Shown piece after piece: positions 49,409 through 58,028 of a stretch of DNA of 64,000 nt. Below the pieces are notes generated by a model. The model saw only the letters and a program-made list of their open reading frames with translations. It did not search any database and had not been told where the DNA came from. The DNA lies in contig CP130741.1 of assembly GCA_030586155.1 (NCBI GenBank), positions 2,846,680-2,910,679 on the forward strand. The letters run 5' to 3'. This DNA is from Eubacteriaceae bacterium ES3 (lineage in GTDB: Bacteria; Bacillota; Clostridia; Eubacteriales; Eubacteriaceae). Position numbers and translations under genes: made by a program. Position 1 is the first letter of the stretch, and every line of letters starts with the position of its first letter.

Positions 49409-50773
49409 TTATTTTTTCTTTTTCAGATAACCGACCTTATTGACCTGGCGGCATCTGGCAATGGCCAAGGAATCCTCCGGAACTTCGTCGGTAATGGTTG
49501 ACCCGGCGGCAATATAGGAGCCTTTCTTAACGGTTACCGGGGCAATCAGATTGGTATTGCAACCCACGAAAGCCTGATCTTCAACGACTGTGCGATATTT
49601 CTTTTTACCGTCATAGTTGACAAAAACCGTCCCGCAACCCAGATTCACCCCTTCGCCCACATCCCCGTCACCAATATAGGTTAAATGGGAAGCTTTGGAA
49701 TGGTCACCCATGTTGGAATTTTTAACTTCCACAAAATCACCAACCTTACAGCCTTTACCAATGGCGCTGCCGGGCCGGATATAAGCAAAGGGGCCAACCT
49801 TTGTTTCATCATCGATTGAGCTCTCAAGCACAGTTGACTGCTCAACGGTAACCCGATTTCCAATCACTGCATCTCTAAGTCTTGAATGGGGGCCGATTAC
49901 TGAATCTTCACCAATCACGGTTTTACCTTCCAGCATGGTTCCCGGTAAAATAACAGCATCAGCCACAATTTTAACCTCCGGTCCAATATAGCTGGTAGCC
50001 GGATCAATCATAATCACACCGGACTCCATCAAGGCTGTATTGATCCGCTTTCTCATCAGGGTTTCGGCCTCTGCCAGTTGAACTTTGGAATTAATCGCCG
50101 CAATATCATCGGGATCCTCCGTCTTAAAAGTACCGGCTTTACGACCATTTTTCCTGATAATCTCAATGACATCGGTCAGATAGTATTCCCCCGCAGCATT
50201 ATTGGTTTTGACTTCTTTTAATGCTGCTGTCAAAGCCTGAGCATCAAAGCAGTACATTCCTGAATTAATTTCTCGAATCTGTTTCTGCAGATCGCTGGCA
50301 TCTTTTTCTTCAACAATTGAGAGCAGTTCACCCTCCTGATTCTTGATCATCCGACCATAACCATAGGGATCAGCGAATTCGGCCGTTAAAACTGTCGCTG
50401 CATATCCTTTTTCCTGATGCATATCTGCGAGTCCTGACAAGGTCTCACTCCTGGTAAATGGAGCATCTCCCACCAGCACCATCAGGTTCCCTGAAAATTC
50501 TTCAAAGAACGGCAGTGCCGTCATTACGGCATGGGCCGTTCCCAGCTGCTCTTCCTGGCGGTATGTTTTAATCTCTTCGGGTAAAGTAGCCTGCACCCGC
50601 TCAGCCTGACAGCCAACAATGACTGCGATAGCCTGCGCGCCTGCCGTTTTGGCATTATCAATCACATACTCAAGGATTGGCTTACCACATAGTCTGTGCA
50701 ACACTTTTGCTTCTTTAGACCGCATCCGTGTGCCCTGGCCGGCAGCCAGTATCAAAACCTTCGTATTTTTCAT
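49409..50773 (-). CDS. glmU: Bifunctional GlmU (UDP-GlcNAc pyrophosphorylase / GlcN-1-P acetyltransferase)
   Basis: 454 residues. N-terminal uridylyltransferase with LAAGQGTRMRSK, QLGTAHAV and VGDAPF; C-terminal left-handed beta-helix (from about residue 255) with hexapeptide repeats and the acetyltransferase His/Lys region (YIRPGSAIG...SHLTYIGDGDVGEGVNLGCGT). Makes UDP-GlcNAc for the wall. A terminator separates it from spoVG upstream. Confidence 0.97.
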   Translation of the reverse strand: MKNTKVLILAAGQGTRMRSKEAKVLHRLCGKPILEYVIDNAKTAGAQAIAVIVGCQAERVQATLPEEIKTYRQEEQLGTAHAVMTALPFFEEFSGNLMVLVGDAPFTRSETLSGLADMHQEKGYAATVLTAEFADPYGYGRMIKNQEGELLSIVEEKDASDLQKQIREINSGMYCFDAQALTAALKEVKTNNAAGEYYLTDVIEIIRKNGRKAGTFKTEDPDDIAAINSKVQLAEAETLMRKRINTALMESGVIMIDPATSYIGPEVKIVADAVILPGTMLEGKTVIGEDSVIGPHSRLRDAVIGNRVTVEQSTVLESSIDDETKVGPFAYIRPGSAIGKGCKVGDFVEVKNSNMGDHSKASHLTYIGDGDVGEGVNLGCGTVFVNYDGKKKYRTVVEDQAFVGCNTNLIAPVTVKKGSYIAAGSTITDEVPEDSLAIARCRQVNKVGYLKKKK

Positions 50774-50804
50774 GTATTTCTTCCTTCTATTTAATCATAA
50801 ACGA

Positions 50805-50832
50805 CAAAAAAAGGGGAAGCTGCTTCCCCTTT
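50805..50832 (-). terminator. Terminator after spoVG
   Basis: Near-perfect stem AAAGGGGAAGC/GCTTCCCCTTT (50810-50832) with a minus-strand T tract. glmU must rely on read-through or its own promoter. Confidence 0.85.
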
Positions 50833-50853
50833 ATAAAATATCGTTCATGTGTT

Positions 50854-51180
50854 CTATTCTTCTTCGTAGTCCACTTCCAGTTCAACATTTGCTCCTTCAA
50901 TGCTTTCAGCACTACTTTCTTCCTGCTCAACAGCAAGATCATATGCTCTGAGTACGCTTTCCTGCATTTGACGACGGGTACCCATATTGATGGGATGGGC
51001 AATATCCTTGAATTCACCGTCTGGTGTTTTTCGACTGGGCATTGCAATAAAAAATCCACTTTGTCCCTCGATAACCTTGATGTCATGCACAACAAACTGG
51101 TCATCAAAGGTTACTGAGACAATTGCTCTCATTTTTCCCTCTGGATACGTTTTCCGTACTCTTACGTCCGTAATTTCCAT
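50854..51180 (-). CDS. spoVG: SpoVG regulatory protein
   Basis: 108 residues. The SpoVG core [39 protein letters not shown]...[22 protein letters not shown] is near-canonical; the acidic tail is variable. A nucleic-acid-binding regulator affecting division, sporulation or virulence in Firmicutes. GGGGAGG ribosome site. Its presence alone does not prove sporulation. Confidence 0.97.
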   Translation of the reverse strand: MEITDVRVRKTYPEGKMRAIVSVTFDDQFVVHDIKVIEGQSGFFIAMPSRKTPDGEFKDIAHPINMGTRRQMQESVLRAYDLAVEQEESSAESIEGANVELEVDYEEE

Positions 51181-51325
51181 CTGCTTAAGCCTCCCCTATT
51201 GAAATAAAGTCATATGTCCTGATTCTATCTATATCCTACCATAATTTAAAGAATTTTGAAACAAAAACATCATAGTTTTTTGCGAATTTTATACTGAAGG
51301 GGGCTCAGTTTAAAAGCAAAATTTC

Positions 51326-52138
51326 TTAAACGCCGGTTTCATAGATTTCAATCATCAATTTCCCTTCACCTAATTGCTCATCATCAACAATCAATAAAGG
51401 CGTGAACGTTGAAATCAGTTTTTCCTGGGGAGTCCTGGTTGCAAAAATAACAGAAACATCACAGACCTCCGCACCAACTTCTTCCATAAGGCTAACCATA
51501 CCTTTAGCAGTCCCGCCGCCTTTCATAAAGTCATCGATAATCAGAACTTTCTTCTGATTCAAATCAATCCGACGGCTTAAATACATGGTGGATATTTTAT
51601 TGGAAGATCCCGATATATAGTTGACACTAATGGTCGATCCTTCAGTGACACGATTGGACCGCCTGATCAGAACCACCGGCACATTGAGAAAATGCGCTGC
51701 TTCCATGGCTGTCGGGATTCCTTTTGTTTCAGTAGTAACAACGTAATCGATCCCCTTTTCAAAATAGCGGGAAGCAATTATTCGACCAATATTTTTGGAA
51801 TATCGGGGATTAGACAAAATATCACTGTAATAAACAAAACCACCGTGAATCTGCCGACGCGGTTCTTTTAATAGTTCTGCTATTTCTAACAGAATCCGTT
51901 TTGATTCCTGCTCTGAAACTTCCGGATAATAAACGACACCGCCGGAAGCACCAGAAAAAGTGTGTACCCGACCTTCATTCAGTTTTAAGAATGCTTCTTT
52001 GACGATAGCAATATCCTCACACACGCTGGATTTCCCAGCATCCAGAAGCTTTGCAAAATAATTGTAACTAAATACCTCATTAGGATGATCTGCTAAAATC
52101 TTTGTAATTATACTGATTCTTTCATTTTTTTTCATCAT
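51326..52138 (-). CDS. purR: Purine operon repressor PurR
   Basis: 270 residues (two adjacent ATGs, first used). N-terminal winged helix (about 1-75) and C-terminal phosphoribosyltransferase-like domain with PRPP loop VLIIDDFMKGGGTAKGM and VVTTETKGIP. PRPP binding lowers DNA affinity; it represses pur genes at paired PurBoxes. A PurBox-like pair overlaps its own promoter (52154-52197), suggesting autoregulation. Confidence 0.95.
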   Translation of the reverse strand: MMKKNERISIITKILADHPNEVFSYNYFAKLLDAGKSSVCEDIAIVKEAFLKLNEGRVHTFSGASGGVVYYPEVSEQESKRILLEIAELLKEPRRQIHGGFVYYSDILSNPRYSKNIGRIIASRYFEKGIDYVVTTETKGIPTAMEAAHFLNVPVVLIRRSNRVTEGSTISVNYISGSSNKISTMYLSRRIDLNQKKVLIIDDFMKGGGTAKGMVSLMEEVGAEVCDVSVIFATRTPQEKLISTFTPLLIVDDEQLGEGKLMIEIYETGV

Positions 52139-52153
52139 TCACCATCTTCGAAA

Positions 52154-52211
52154 AAATCCGAACGTTTTTTCCTTATGTCATAATTTTATTCGTGTTTTTT
52201 AAAAAAAGCAA
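52154..52211 (-). promoter_or_regulatory. purR promoter with inverted PurBox-like pair
   Basis: Minus strand TTGCTT (52206-52211), 17-nt spacer, TAAAAT (52183-52188). CGAA-centred boxes face each other: one plus-strand (CCGAAC, 52158-52163) and one minus-strand (CACGAATAAA, centre 52189-52192, inside the spacer and next to -10). Spacing is about 18 nt between 13-nt boxes, close to the 16-17 reported in Bacillus. Confidence 0.5.
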
Positions 52212-52224
52212 GTGATTTTTAAAC

Positions 52225-52254
52225 TTTACTAGCCTTTATCAGTTATGATATAAT
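52225..52254 (+). promoter_or_regulatory. murC promoter
   Basis: TTTACT (52225-52230), 18 nt, TATAAT (52249-52254) with extended TGA before it. The leader is about 165 nt and includes a small CTGTT/AACAG hairpin before a T-rich stretch (52361-52377). Confidence 0.55.
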
Positions 52255-52428
52255 TCTCAACAGAATTTCTAAATGAACTTTCCCATTCTAACGGGAAAAT
52301 CTTCAAAACAAGTATCTTAAATTCTGCAGATTTCATATTGCATTTACAAAGCACTGTTAAAACAGCGTTTTCTTTTCTGATTACCCGTATTGAATTAAGA
52401 AAATTTTAAGTTATAAGGAGCTATCCAT

Positions 52429-53847
52429 TTGAAAGCACAACTCGAAAAAGCATGTAATCGTCCTGTCCACAAACTTTTTTTTATCGGTATCGGCGGCAGC
52501 AGCATGAGTGGTCTGGCCACAATGTCCCTGACCGAAGGTTTTACTGTAGAGGGTTCCGACATGGTCTCATCGGGCTATACTGAAAAGCTCGAAAACCTGG
52601 GCGTTACCGTCCACATCGGGCATGATTACAATAATATCCCTGCTGATACCGATTGCGTCATTTATTCCGCAGCCATTCACGAGGACAACCCTGATATGGT
52701 CAGAGCTACCGATCTGGGCTTACCCAAAATCGAGCGCTCCAGTTACCTGGGTCTCTTTTCTCATATTTTTGATAAAACCATCGCGGTTTCAGGAACGCAC
52801 GGTAAAACCACCACATCTTCGATGGTGGCAACCCTTCTGCTTCACGCCGATCTGCACCCAAGCATGAGTATTGGTGGTAAGCTTGATGAATTTGGGGGCA
52901 ATGCCTTAATCGACGGAAAAGATTATTTTGTCGTCGAAGCCTGCGAATATGTCGACAGTTTTCTTAAAACAAGTCATTCCATTGGTATTATCACCAATAT
53001 TGAAGAAGACCATTTGGACTATTTTAAAGACGGCCTGCCTCAAATCAAAGAATCTTTCCATAATTTCGGCAAAATCCTGCCAGCTGACGGTCTGATGATT
53101 GCATACGGTGATTCTGAGGTCGTTCTTGATACTGTAAAAGATCTGACTGCTCCAGTTGTCACCTACGGAATAGATACAAAAAACGACTGGTATGCCGGAA
53201 ATATTCAGTACGATCAAGTCGGAAAGCCAGAATTTGATGTTTACAAAGAAGGCACTTTATACGGCCATTATTCGCTGATTGTTCCAGGTGAACACAACGT
53301 TTTAAATGCCTTGTCCGCCATTATCTGCGGTGACTTTCTGGGCATTCCAGCAGCAACCTCAATCGATGCGCTCAGCCGTTTCAGCGGTGCTAAAAGACGG
53401 TTTGAATTCCGTGGCCAGGTCAATGGCATCAATGTTTATGAGGATTACGCCCATCACCCCACCGAATTAAAAGTGGTGGTCGATGCTTCCCTTAATTATG
53501 ATCATAATAATCTCTGGGTGGTCTTCCAGCCCCACACATATTCGCGCACCTACTTTTTCTTCGACGAATTTGTAGATGCCTTTGCCAAAGCCGACTATGT
53601 CATTCTTAACGATATTTATTCTGACCGTGAAGGCAATGACTGGAACATCTACTCCGAAGACCTGGAAAAAGCCATTACCGAAAAATACGGCATCGAAACG
53701 GTGACTATTTCCGAATTCTCCGACATCATCAAGCACCTCAGTAATCGCTTGAAACCAGGCGACCTGGTTCTGGTTGCCGGGTCTCAGACGATCAATCGGG
53801 TAGCCTTTGATCTGGTCGATCATTTAAAAGAAAAATATCAGGCTTAA
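52429..53847 (+). CDS. murC: UDP-N-acetylmuramate-L-alanine ligase
   Basis: 472 residues. N-terminal HKLFFIGIGGSSMSGLA, ATP loop SGTHGKTTTSSM (about 121-132), then EACEY, NIEEDHLDYF and DYAHHPTE. Adds L-Ala to UDP-MurNAc. The start is TTG at 52429 with AAGGAG 8 nt upstream. Divergent from purR. Followed by a hairpin (53883-53901) with a weak T tract and then the putative structured RNA. Confidence 0.97.
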   Translation: MKAQLEKACNRPVHKLFFIGIGGSSMSGLATMSLTEGFTVEGSDMVSSGYTEKLENLGVTVHIGHDYNNIPADTDCVIYSAAIHEDNPDMVRATDLGLPKIERSSYLGLFSHIFDKTIAVSGTHGKTTTSSMVATLLLHADLHPSMSIGGKLDEFGGNALIDGKDYFVVEACEYVDSFLKTSHSIGIITNIEEDHLDYFKDGLPQIKESFHNFGKILPADGLMIAYGDSEVVLDTVKDLTAPVVTYGIDTKNDWYAGNIQYDQVGKPEFDVYKEGTLYGHYSLIVPGEHNVLNALSAIICGDFLGIPAATSIDALSRFSGAKRRFEFRGQVNGINVYEDYAHHPTELKVVVDASLNYDHNNLWVVFQPHTYSRTYFFFDEFVDAFAKADYVILNDIYSDREGNDWNIYSEDLEKAITEKYGIETVTISEFSDIIKHLSNRLKPGDLVLVAGSQTINRVAFDLVDHLKEKYQA

Positions 53848-53882
53848 CTTCATCGCCGTCTGCAGTATTCTGAAATTTAAGC

Positions 53883-53903
53883 AGCCAGTTGTTAACTGGC
53901 TTT
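53883..53903 (+). repeat. First copy of a 21-bp hairpin repeat flanking the lgt-like leader
   Basis: AGCCAGTT-GTT-AACTGGCT plus TT; repeated exactly at 54107-54127. Here the T tract is short (TTTCAG) and CTGAA/TTCAG extends the helix. May be the murC terminator or its relic. Confidence 0.7.
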
Positions 53904-54130
53904 CAGTGTGTCAATAAACACCGTCCCGACAAATGACCAAGGGGTAAGACCCTTGAATTTCCTAGGCTGCTGCGGTTTCGTACAGTTGCAATAATTGGAT
54001 TGGCTAAATATCAGAATTTCTGTGCAACTGTTCGCCCCGATGCAGCCAACTGAAAAGCCAATTGTCGGTACTCAGTTGGAATAATTGACTTTTTTGACAG
54101 TCTAGAAGCCAGTTGTTAACTGGCTTTTTT
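53904..54130 (+). ncRNA. Candidate structured RNA / leader element upstream of the Lgt-like gene
   Basis: A 312-nt gap without a gene that folds by eye into a compact plan. P1: CCGACAA 53926-53932 with TTGTCGG 54062-54068. P2: CAAGGG/CCCTTG 53938-53955. P3: GGCTGC 53965-53970 with GCAGCC 54042-54047, continued by CGG/CCG and a 9-bp helix 53982-53990 with 54023-54031. A possible 6-7-bp pseudoknot joins the P3 loop (53999-54005) to 54056-54062. An intrinsic terminator (54106-54130) follows, 30 nt before the next start codon. It fits a riboswitch-like leader or a stand-alone RNA. I could not match it to a known family. Confidence 0.45.
54106..54130 (+). terminator. Intrinsic terminator just upstream of the Lgt-like gene
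   Basis: Perfect 9-bp stem AAGCCAGTT/AACTGGCTT (54106-54114, 54118-54126) with six T residues (54125-54130). No promoter fits between it and the gene at 54160, so expression of that gene implies read-through or antitermination. Confidence 0.85.
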
Positions 54131-54159
54131 ATCGGTTAAACCGAATTTAAAGGAGTCTT

Positions 54160-54930
54160 ATGCATCCGCTTATCCAAATTTCAAACCTGCAAATCCCCAG
54201 TTTTGGGATTCTGTTTTTGATCGGCTCTGTCGCCGCATTTCTGTTATCGATTCTAACCGCCCGAAAATATCAGCTACCAAGCATGGATATCATCTTTTTC
54301 GGTTTATTTGGGCTGGTTGGTGGAATAATCGGCGCCAAGTTAATCTATCTGCTGCTTAATATAGGGGCCTTGATTACTGATCCCCTCAACACTTTAATGA
54401 CGCTTATGTATGGCGGCTCAGTGTTTTTTGGCGGGCTTTTAGGGGGAATCCTGGGCGGCTATTTCTATTGCCGAATTTATAAGCTTGATCCGGTTGTTTT
54501 TTTTGATGCCGCTGCCCCCTGCATCGTTTTGGCCCAAGCCTTCGGGCGAATCGGCTGTTTTTTAAACGGCTGCTGCTACGGCATCCCCTATAACGGAATC
54601 TGTTCTGTAACTTATCCCGATGGCGCCTACCCGCCATCGGGTATTGCACTTTTCCCCACCCAACTGACAGAATCCTTTTTTTTGTTTATCTTCTGTATCT
54701 TTTTACTCATCTATCTGAAAAAATCCCATCATCCAGGTTATACTACCGGTATTTATCTATGCGGCTATGGGTTTTTTCGCTTTCTGATAGAATTTTTAAG
54801 AAATGATCCCCGAGGAGGCTTTTTATTCTTTTCAACTTCACAATGGCTGGGAATGATTGCTTTTATAATCGGAATACTATTTTTTATGAATATTCCTCAG
54901 CGTATTTTAATAAAACACCGAAATTCTTAA
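54160..54930 (+). CDS. Lgt-family membrane protein (prolipoprotein diacylglyceryl transferase homologue) with divergent active site
   Basis: 256 residues, about seven membrane segments, ATG with AAAGGAG upstream. The Lgt fold is clear: IPSFGILFLIG start, YGGSVFFGGLLGG, GRIGCFLNGCCYG, PTQLTES, FRFLIEFLRNDPRG. But the H-G-G His of Lgt is Phe (FFGGLLGG), and G-N-F-x-N-x-E reads GCFLNGCC, so key Asn and Glu are replaced by Cys. This matches an Lgt-like paralogue group rather than canonical Lgt. It heads a group with a membrane protein and a patatin-like lipase. Lipid chemistry is inferred. Confidence 0.8.
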   Translation: MHPLIQISNLQIPSFGILFLIGSVAAFLLSILTARKYQLPSMDIIFFGLFGLVGGIIGAKLIYLLLNIGALITDPLNTLMTLMYGGSVFFGGLLGGILGGYFYCRIYKLDPVVFFDAAAPCIVLAQAFGRIGCFLNGCCYGIPYNGICSVTYPDGAYPPSGIALFPTQLTESFFLFIFCIFLLIYLKKSHHPGYTTGIYLCGYGFFRFLIEFLRNDPRGGFLFFSTSQWLGMIAFIIGILFFMNIPQRILIKHRNS

Positions 54931-54976
54931 ACATTTAAGGGTATACTAGTAATGTAAACATATAAGGAGGTAGTAT

Positions 54977-55870
54977 ATGATGTACGAGTACAATACTATT
55001 ATGGGCAATTCCATGCCCCACAGTTCACAATCAGAATTTATGCTAGAATTTCTTCCGGTCTTTTTATCTATTCTTTCTGTAATTATCGTGATCAGCCTGA
55101 TTATCGGTATAATTACCTATGTTTTTAACTCAATCGGCCTCTACACCATGGCCAAAAACCGTCAGATCGACCATGCCTGGCTGGCCTGGATCCCCATCGC
55201 CAGTAATTATATCTTTGGCGATCTGATAAACGATGAAGTCACACTTGGTTCACTGCATATTCCCTATGCCAAAATATTCCTGACACTCTCATCTTTTGCC
55301 TTAGCCTTTGTCAGCACCATTCTTGGTTTAATCCCTTATCTGGGGGCTATTCTGTCAATCCTCTTGTCAATCGCCTTTGCTGTTTACTATTTTACCGCCT
55401 TGTACTGGCTGTATAATATTTATGCTAAAAAACATGCGGTTCTGCTTTTGGTCTTAAGTATTATTTTTCCTTTTCTTGGTCCTATTTTCATCTTTGCGAT
55501 CAGAAACCACCCAGCCCATGACGAACGACAATCGGAGGTTCAAACGATTTACAGCAGTATCGATGATAAATCTATTATTGCCCTGAGTTTAGGGAGCATT
55601 TCTATCGTTAGTGCCATCCCACTGATGGGAAGCGGTTTTTTAACCGGAGCGATCGGGATGATTTTTGCAATCATCGCAATGAAGGAGCTCAAAGAGACCG
55701 ACGCACCGCACACCATGGCACTGGCAGGGCTGATCTGTTCAATTATCGGTCTGGCTTTGACCGTTATCGTCATGATGGCCTGTATCGCCTGTATTGGGGT
55801 GGGGACTACCGGGCTGATTAATGAACTAAGTAATGGTTTCTCCAACAATATAAATACTTATTTATATTGA
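54977..55870 (+). CDS. Multi-pass membrane protein with a DUF4190-like C-terminus
   Basis: 297 residues, AAGGAGG ribosome site. About seven hydrophobic segments. The N-terminal half has a motif of small Firmicutes membrane proteins (IGLYTMAKNRQIDHAWLAWIP); a polar stretch (about 178-195) leads to ALSLGSISIVSAIPLMG...AIIAMKELKE...MALAGLICSIIGLAL, resembling DUF4190. Function unknown. 46 nt after the Lgt-like gene and 13 nt before the patatin gene, so probably one operon. Confidence 0.7.
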   Translation: MMYEYNTIMGNSMPHSSQSEFMLEFLPVFLSILSVIIVISLIIGIITYVFNSIGLYTMAKNRQIDHAWLAWIPIASNYIFGDLINDEVTLGSLHIPYAKIFLTLSSFALAFVSTILGLIPYLGAILSILLSIAFAVYYFTALYWLYNIYAKKHAVLLLVLSIIFPFLGPIFIFAIRNHPAHDERQSEVQTIYSSIDDKSIIALSLGSISIVSAIPLMGSGFLTGAIGMIFAIIAMKELKETDAPHTMALAGLICSIIGLALTVIVMMACIACIGVGTTGLINELSNGFSNNINTYLY

Positions 55871-55883
55871 TGAGGTGCCTGCC

Positions 55884-57212
55884 ATGAACGCTCAATACGG
55901 TCTGGTACTCGGTGGCGGTGGCGCCAAGGGAGCCTTCGAAATCGGTGTCTGGCGTGCCCTGAAGGAACAGAATATTGAAATCGGGGCAGCGATTGGCACC
56001 TCAGTTGGCGCTCTCAACGCAGCTATCATCGCTCAGAATAATTTTGAACTGGCTTATTCATTCTGGTCTAATTTAACTGTCTCTCAGGTCCTTGAATTTA
56101 ATAATCAGGTCCAGCAGAATTATCAGGAAAAATGGTCCCACGAGAATTTTGAAGCCTTCCGCAGCGGCTTTTTATCCCTGATTTTTGAAGGCGGTTTGAA
56201 TATAACACCACTCAGAAATAATCTGGAAGCCCTGATTAGTGAAGAGGCTGTCAGGAGCTCACCCATTCGCTTCGGCCTGGTAACTGTTGATTTAACAAAT
56301 CTGAAACCTCGCCAGCTGATGATCGAGGAAATTCCGGAAGGACAACTTCATGACTATCTACTGGCCAGTTCGGCACTTCCAGTCTTCAAAAAACAGGAGA
56401 TCGACGGCAATGTCTTTCTGGACGGCGGGTTTTTTGATAATGTACCGGTTAATTTTATGGCCTCCCAGGGCTTTGAAAAAATTATTGCCGTAGAATTGCC
56501 GGTGTTCGGCATCAAGAGACCCCTGCAAAAACAAACAATTGAACAAATCAATATCAGCAGCAGTCAGATTCGCGGTGGTATGCTTAATTTTAACGAGGAA
56601 AACATACAGGCCAATATTGAACTGGGTTATCTGGAAGGATTAAAAGCACTTGGGGTCTTAACCGGCAATATATTCTATTTGAATCAAAACCTTGAAAGTC
56701 CTGTCTACGAGCACTTTTCAATCCATATCGGTCAGCACTTGATTTCACCTGCCCTAAACAAAAAGATGAATTCGCTTTTGTCACTTCCACCTGAAAGCAG
56801 TCCGGAAATGATTATTAAAAAACTGACTGAACTTCATAAACGAACAGAATTTAAAAATTTTGAACTGGCACCCTCCATGCTGGAAATCACCGGAAAAGTT
56901 CTGGGCATAAAAAAAACGCAGATCTACCGCCCCGATGCACTGATCCATGAAATTCTAAGCCAGCTTCATGATTTCCTTGAAGATGATCGTGAACTGCTTA
57001 TCTCTCCGGGACTGATCAATAATCTGACCAAGCCAGGTCTTAATAAAGTACTCCCGCATTTTTCAGTTCAATATTTTGTCTTTCTAATGTTGCGTGATGA
57101 TCTTCCAATTGAGAGAATGGCCTGGTTCACCCATCTGTTCACCCCGGAAATGATTCTCGCTGCCGTATGCCTGTTAAACATTCACACCAGTATTAGAAAA
57201 GTTATCAACTAA
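55884..57212 (+). CDS. Patatin-like phospholipase
   Basis: 442 residues from the ATG at 55884 (GAGGTG upstream; the GTG of that site is a less likely start). Oxyanion motif GGGGAKG (10-16), nucleophile Ser40 in GTSVG, and Asp180 in LDGGFFDN: the complete Ser-Asp dyad. The C-terminal 200 residues are helical and not assigned. Cytosolic acyl-lipid hydrolase. Its place after an Lgt-like and a membrane protein suggests a lipid-related unit. No signal peptide. Confidence 0.9.
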   Translation: MNAQYGLVLGGGGAKGAFEIGVWRALKEQNIEIGAAIGTSVGALNAAIIAQNNFELAYSFWSNLTVSQVLEFNNQVQQNYQEKWSHENFEAFRSGFLSLIFEGGLNITPLRNNLEALISEEAVRSSPIRFGLVTVDLTNLKPRQLMIEEIPEGQLHDYLLASSALPVFKKQEIDGNVFLDGGFFDNVPVNFMASQGFEKIIAVELPVFGIKRPLQKQTIEQINISSSQIRGGMLNFNEENIQANIELGYLEGLKALGVLTGNIFYLNQNLESPVYEHFSIHIGQHLISPALNKKMNSLLSLPPESSPEMIIKKLTELHKRTEFKNFELAPSMLEITGKVLGIKKTQIYRPDALIHEILSQLHDFLEDDRELLISPGLINNLTKPGLNKVLPHFSVQYFVFLMLRDDLPIERMAWFTHLFTPEMILAAVCLLNIHTSIRKVIN

Positions 57213-57213
57213 T

Positions 57214-57254
57214 TTAAAAAAAGCTTTCAAATGGATAAAGCCATTTGAAAGCTT
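57214..57254. terminator. Bidirectional terminator between patatin and SEC-C genes
   Basis: Perfect 14-bp stem AAGCTTTCAAATGG/CCATTTGAAAGCTT (57221-57234, 57241-57254); the minus-strand T tract is stronger. Confidence 0.85.
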
Positions 57255-57258
57255 GATA

Positions 57259-57759
57259 CTAACGTCCGCAGCATTTTTTATATTTCTTACCGGAGCCACA
57301 GGGGCAAGGATCATTTCGGCCAACTTTTTCGCCTTTTACTACAGTTTTTGACCGTTTAAATTCTTTGGTCAGGTCTTCTCTTTCTGCAAGAGAAAAAATA
57401 TTATCCCATTCTTCAAGCTCATAAAGCCATTCTGCCGGAACCGCCAGCATATTCTTATAAAGCATGGCAAAATCAATTTCCAGCCTAATCTGCGAATCCT
57501 CCTGGGTTTCAGCCAAGTCAAGCGGCGTCACAATACTTTCATTAATGCCATCCAGAAAGCCCATAAACTGAGGCAGAACCATCTTGCTTTCAGCCGCCAG
57601 TTCTGAAACCTTTCCTTCAATTACTGCTCTTTTATTTTTTAGAATATCCTGATACAGTACTTTTTCTTCCAAACAGTACTGTTGCCAGAAGGCATCCTGT
57701 TCCTCTTCAGTCTGTGAATGCTCCTCGATATAATTTTTCCATTCTTCGTATAAACTCAT
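57259..57759 (-). CDS. SEC-C motif protein
   Basis: 166 residues. Acidic helical N-terminal part without a family I know, then a C-terminal SEC-C zinc motif [21 protein letters not shown] (about 146-166), the same type as at the end of SecA. SEC-C tails bind zinc and often ribosomes or chaperones. Single gene closed by the terminator at 57214-57254. Role unknown. Confidence 0.85.
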   Translation of the reverse strand: MSLYEEWKNYIEEHSQTEEEQDAFWQQYCLEEKVLYQDILKNKRAVIEGKVSELAAESKMVLPQFMGFLDGINESIVTPLDLAETQEDSQIRLEIDFAMLYKNMLAVPAEWLYELEEWDNIFSLAEREDLTKEFKRSKTVVKGEKVGRNDPCPCGSGKKYKKCCGR

Positions 57760-57900
57760 CGTATCTCTCCTACATTGATTTCTTTGCCTATTATACCTTA
57801 AATCATATTTCAGGTCACGAGATATTTTATCAACTTGTTCTTAAGCCTGATACTTCAGTCTGCAATTTATTTTCTTTGTTCATTTAATTTAGAATCGATC

Positions 57901-57929
57901 TTGATTTCGTCTCTGTTAGAGCGTATAAT
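57901..57929 (+). promoter_or_regulatory. Promoter of the hemerythrin gene
   Basis: TTGATT (57901-57906), 17 nt, TATAAT (57924-57929), 99 nt before the ATG. Confidence 0.7.
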
Positions 57930-58028
57930 TAAAATATTATATTAAAGCAAATCTTAGCGAAATGATTTCTGGTTAATTCCACTATTTCTTTCGCATTTAC
58001 CAAAAACAAAACATTCAGGAGGACTAAC

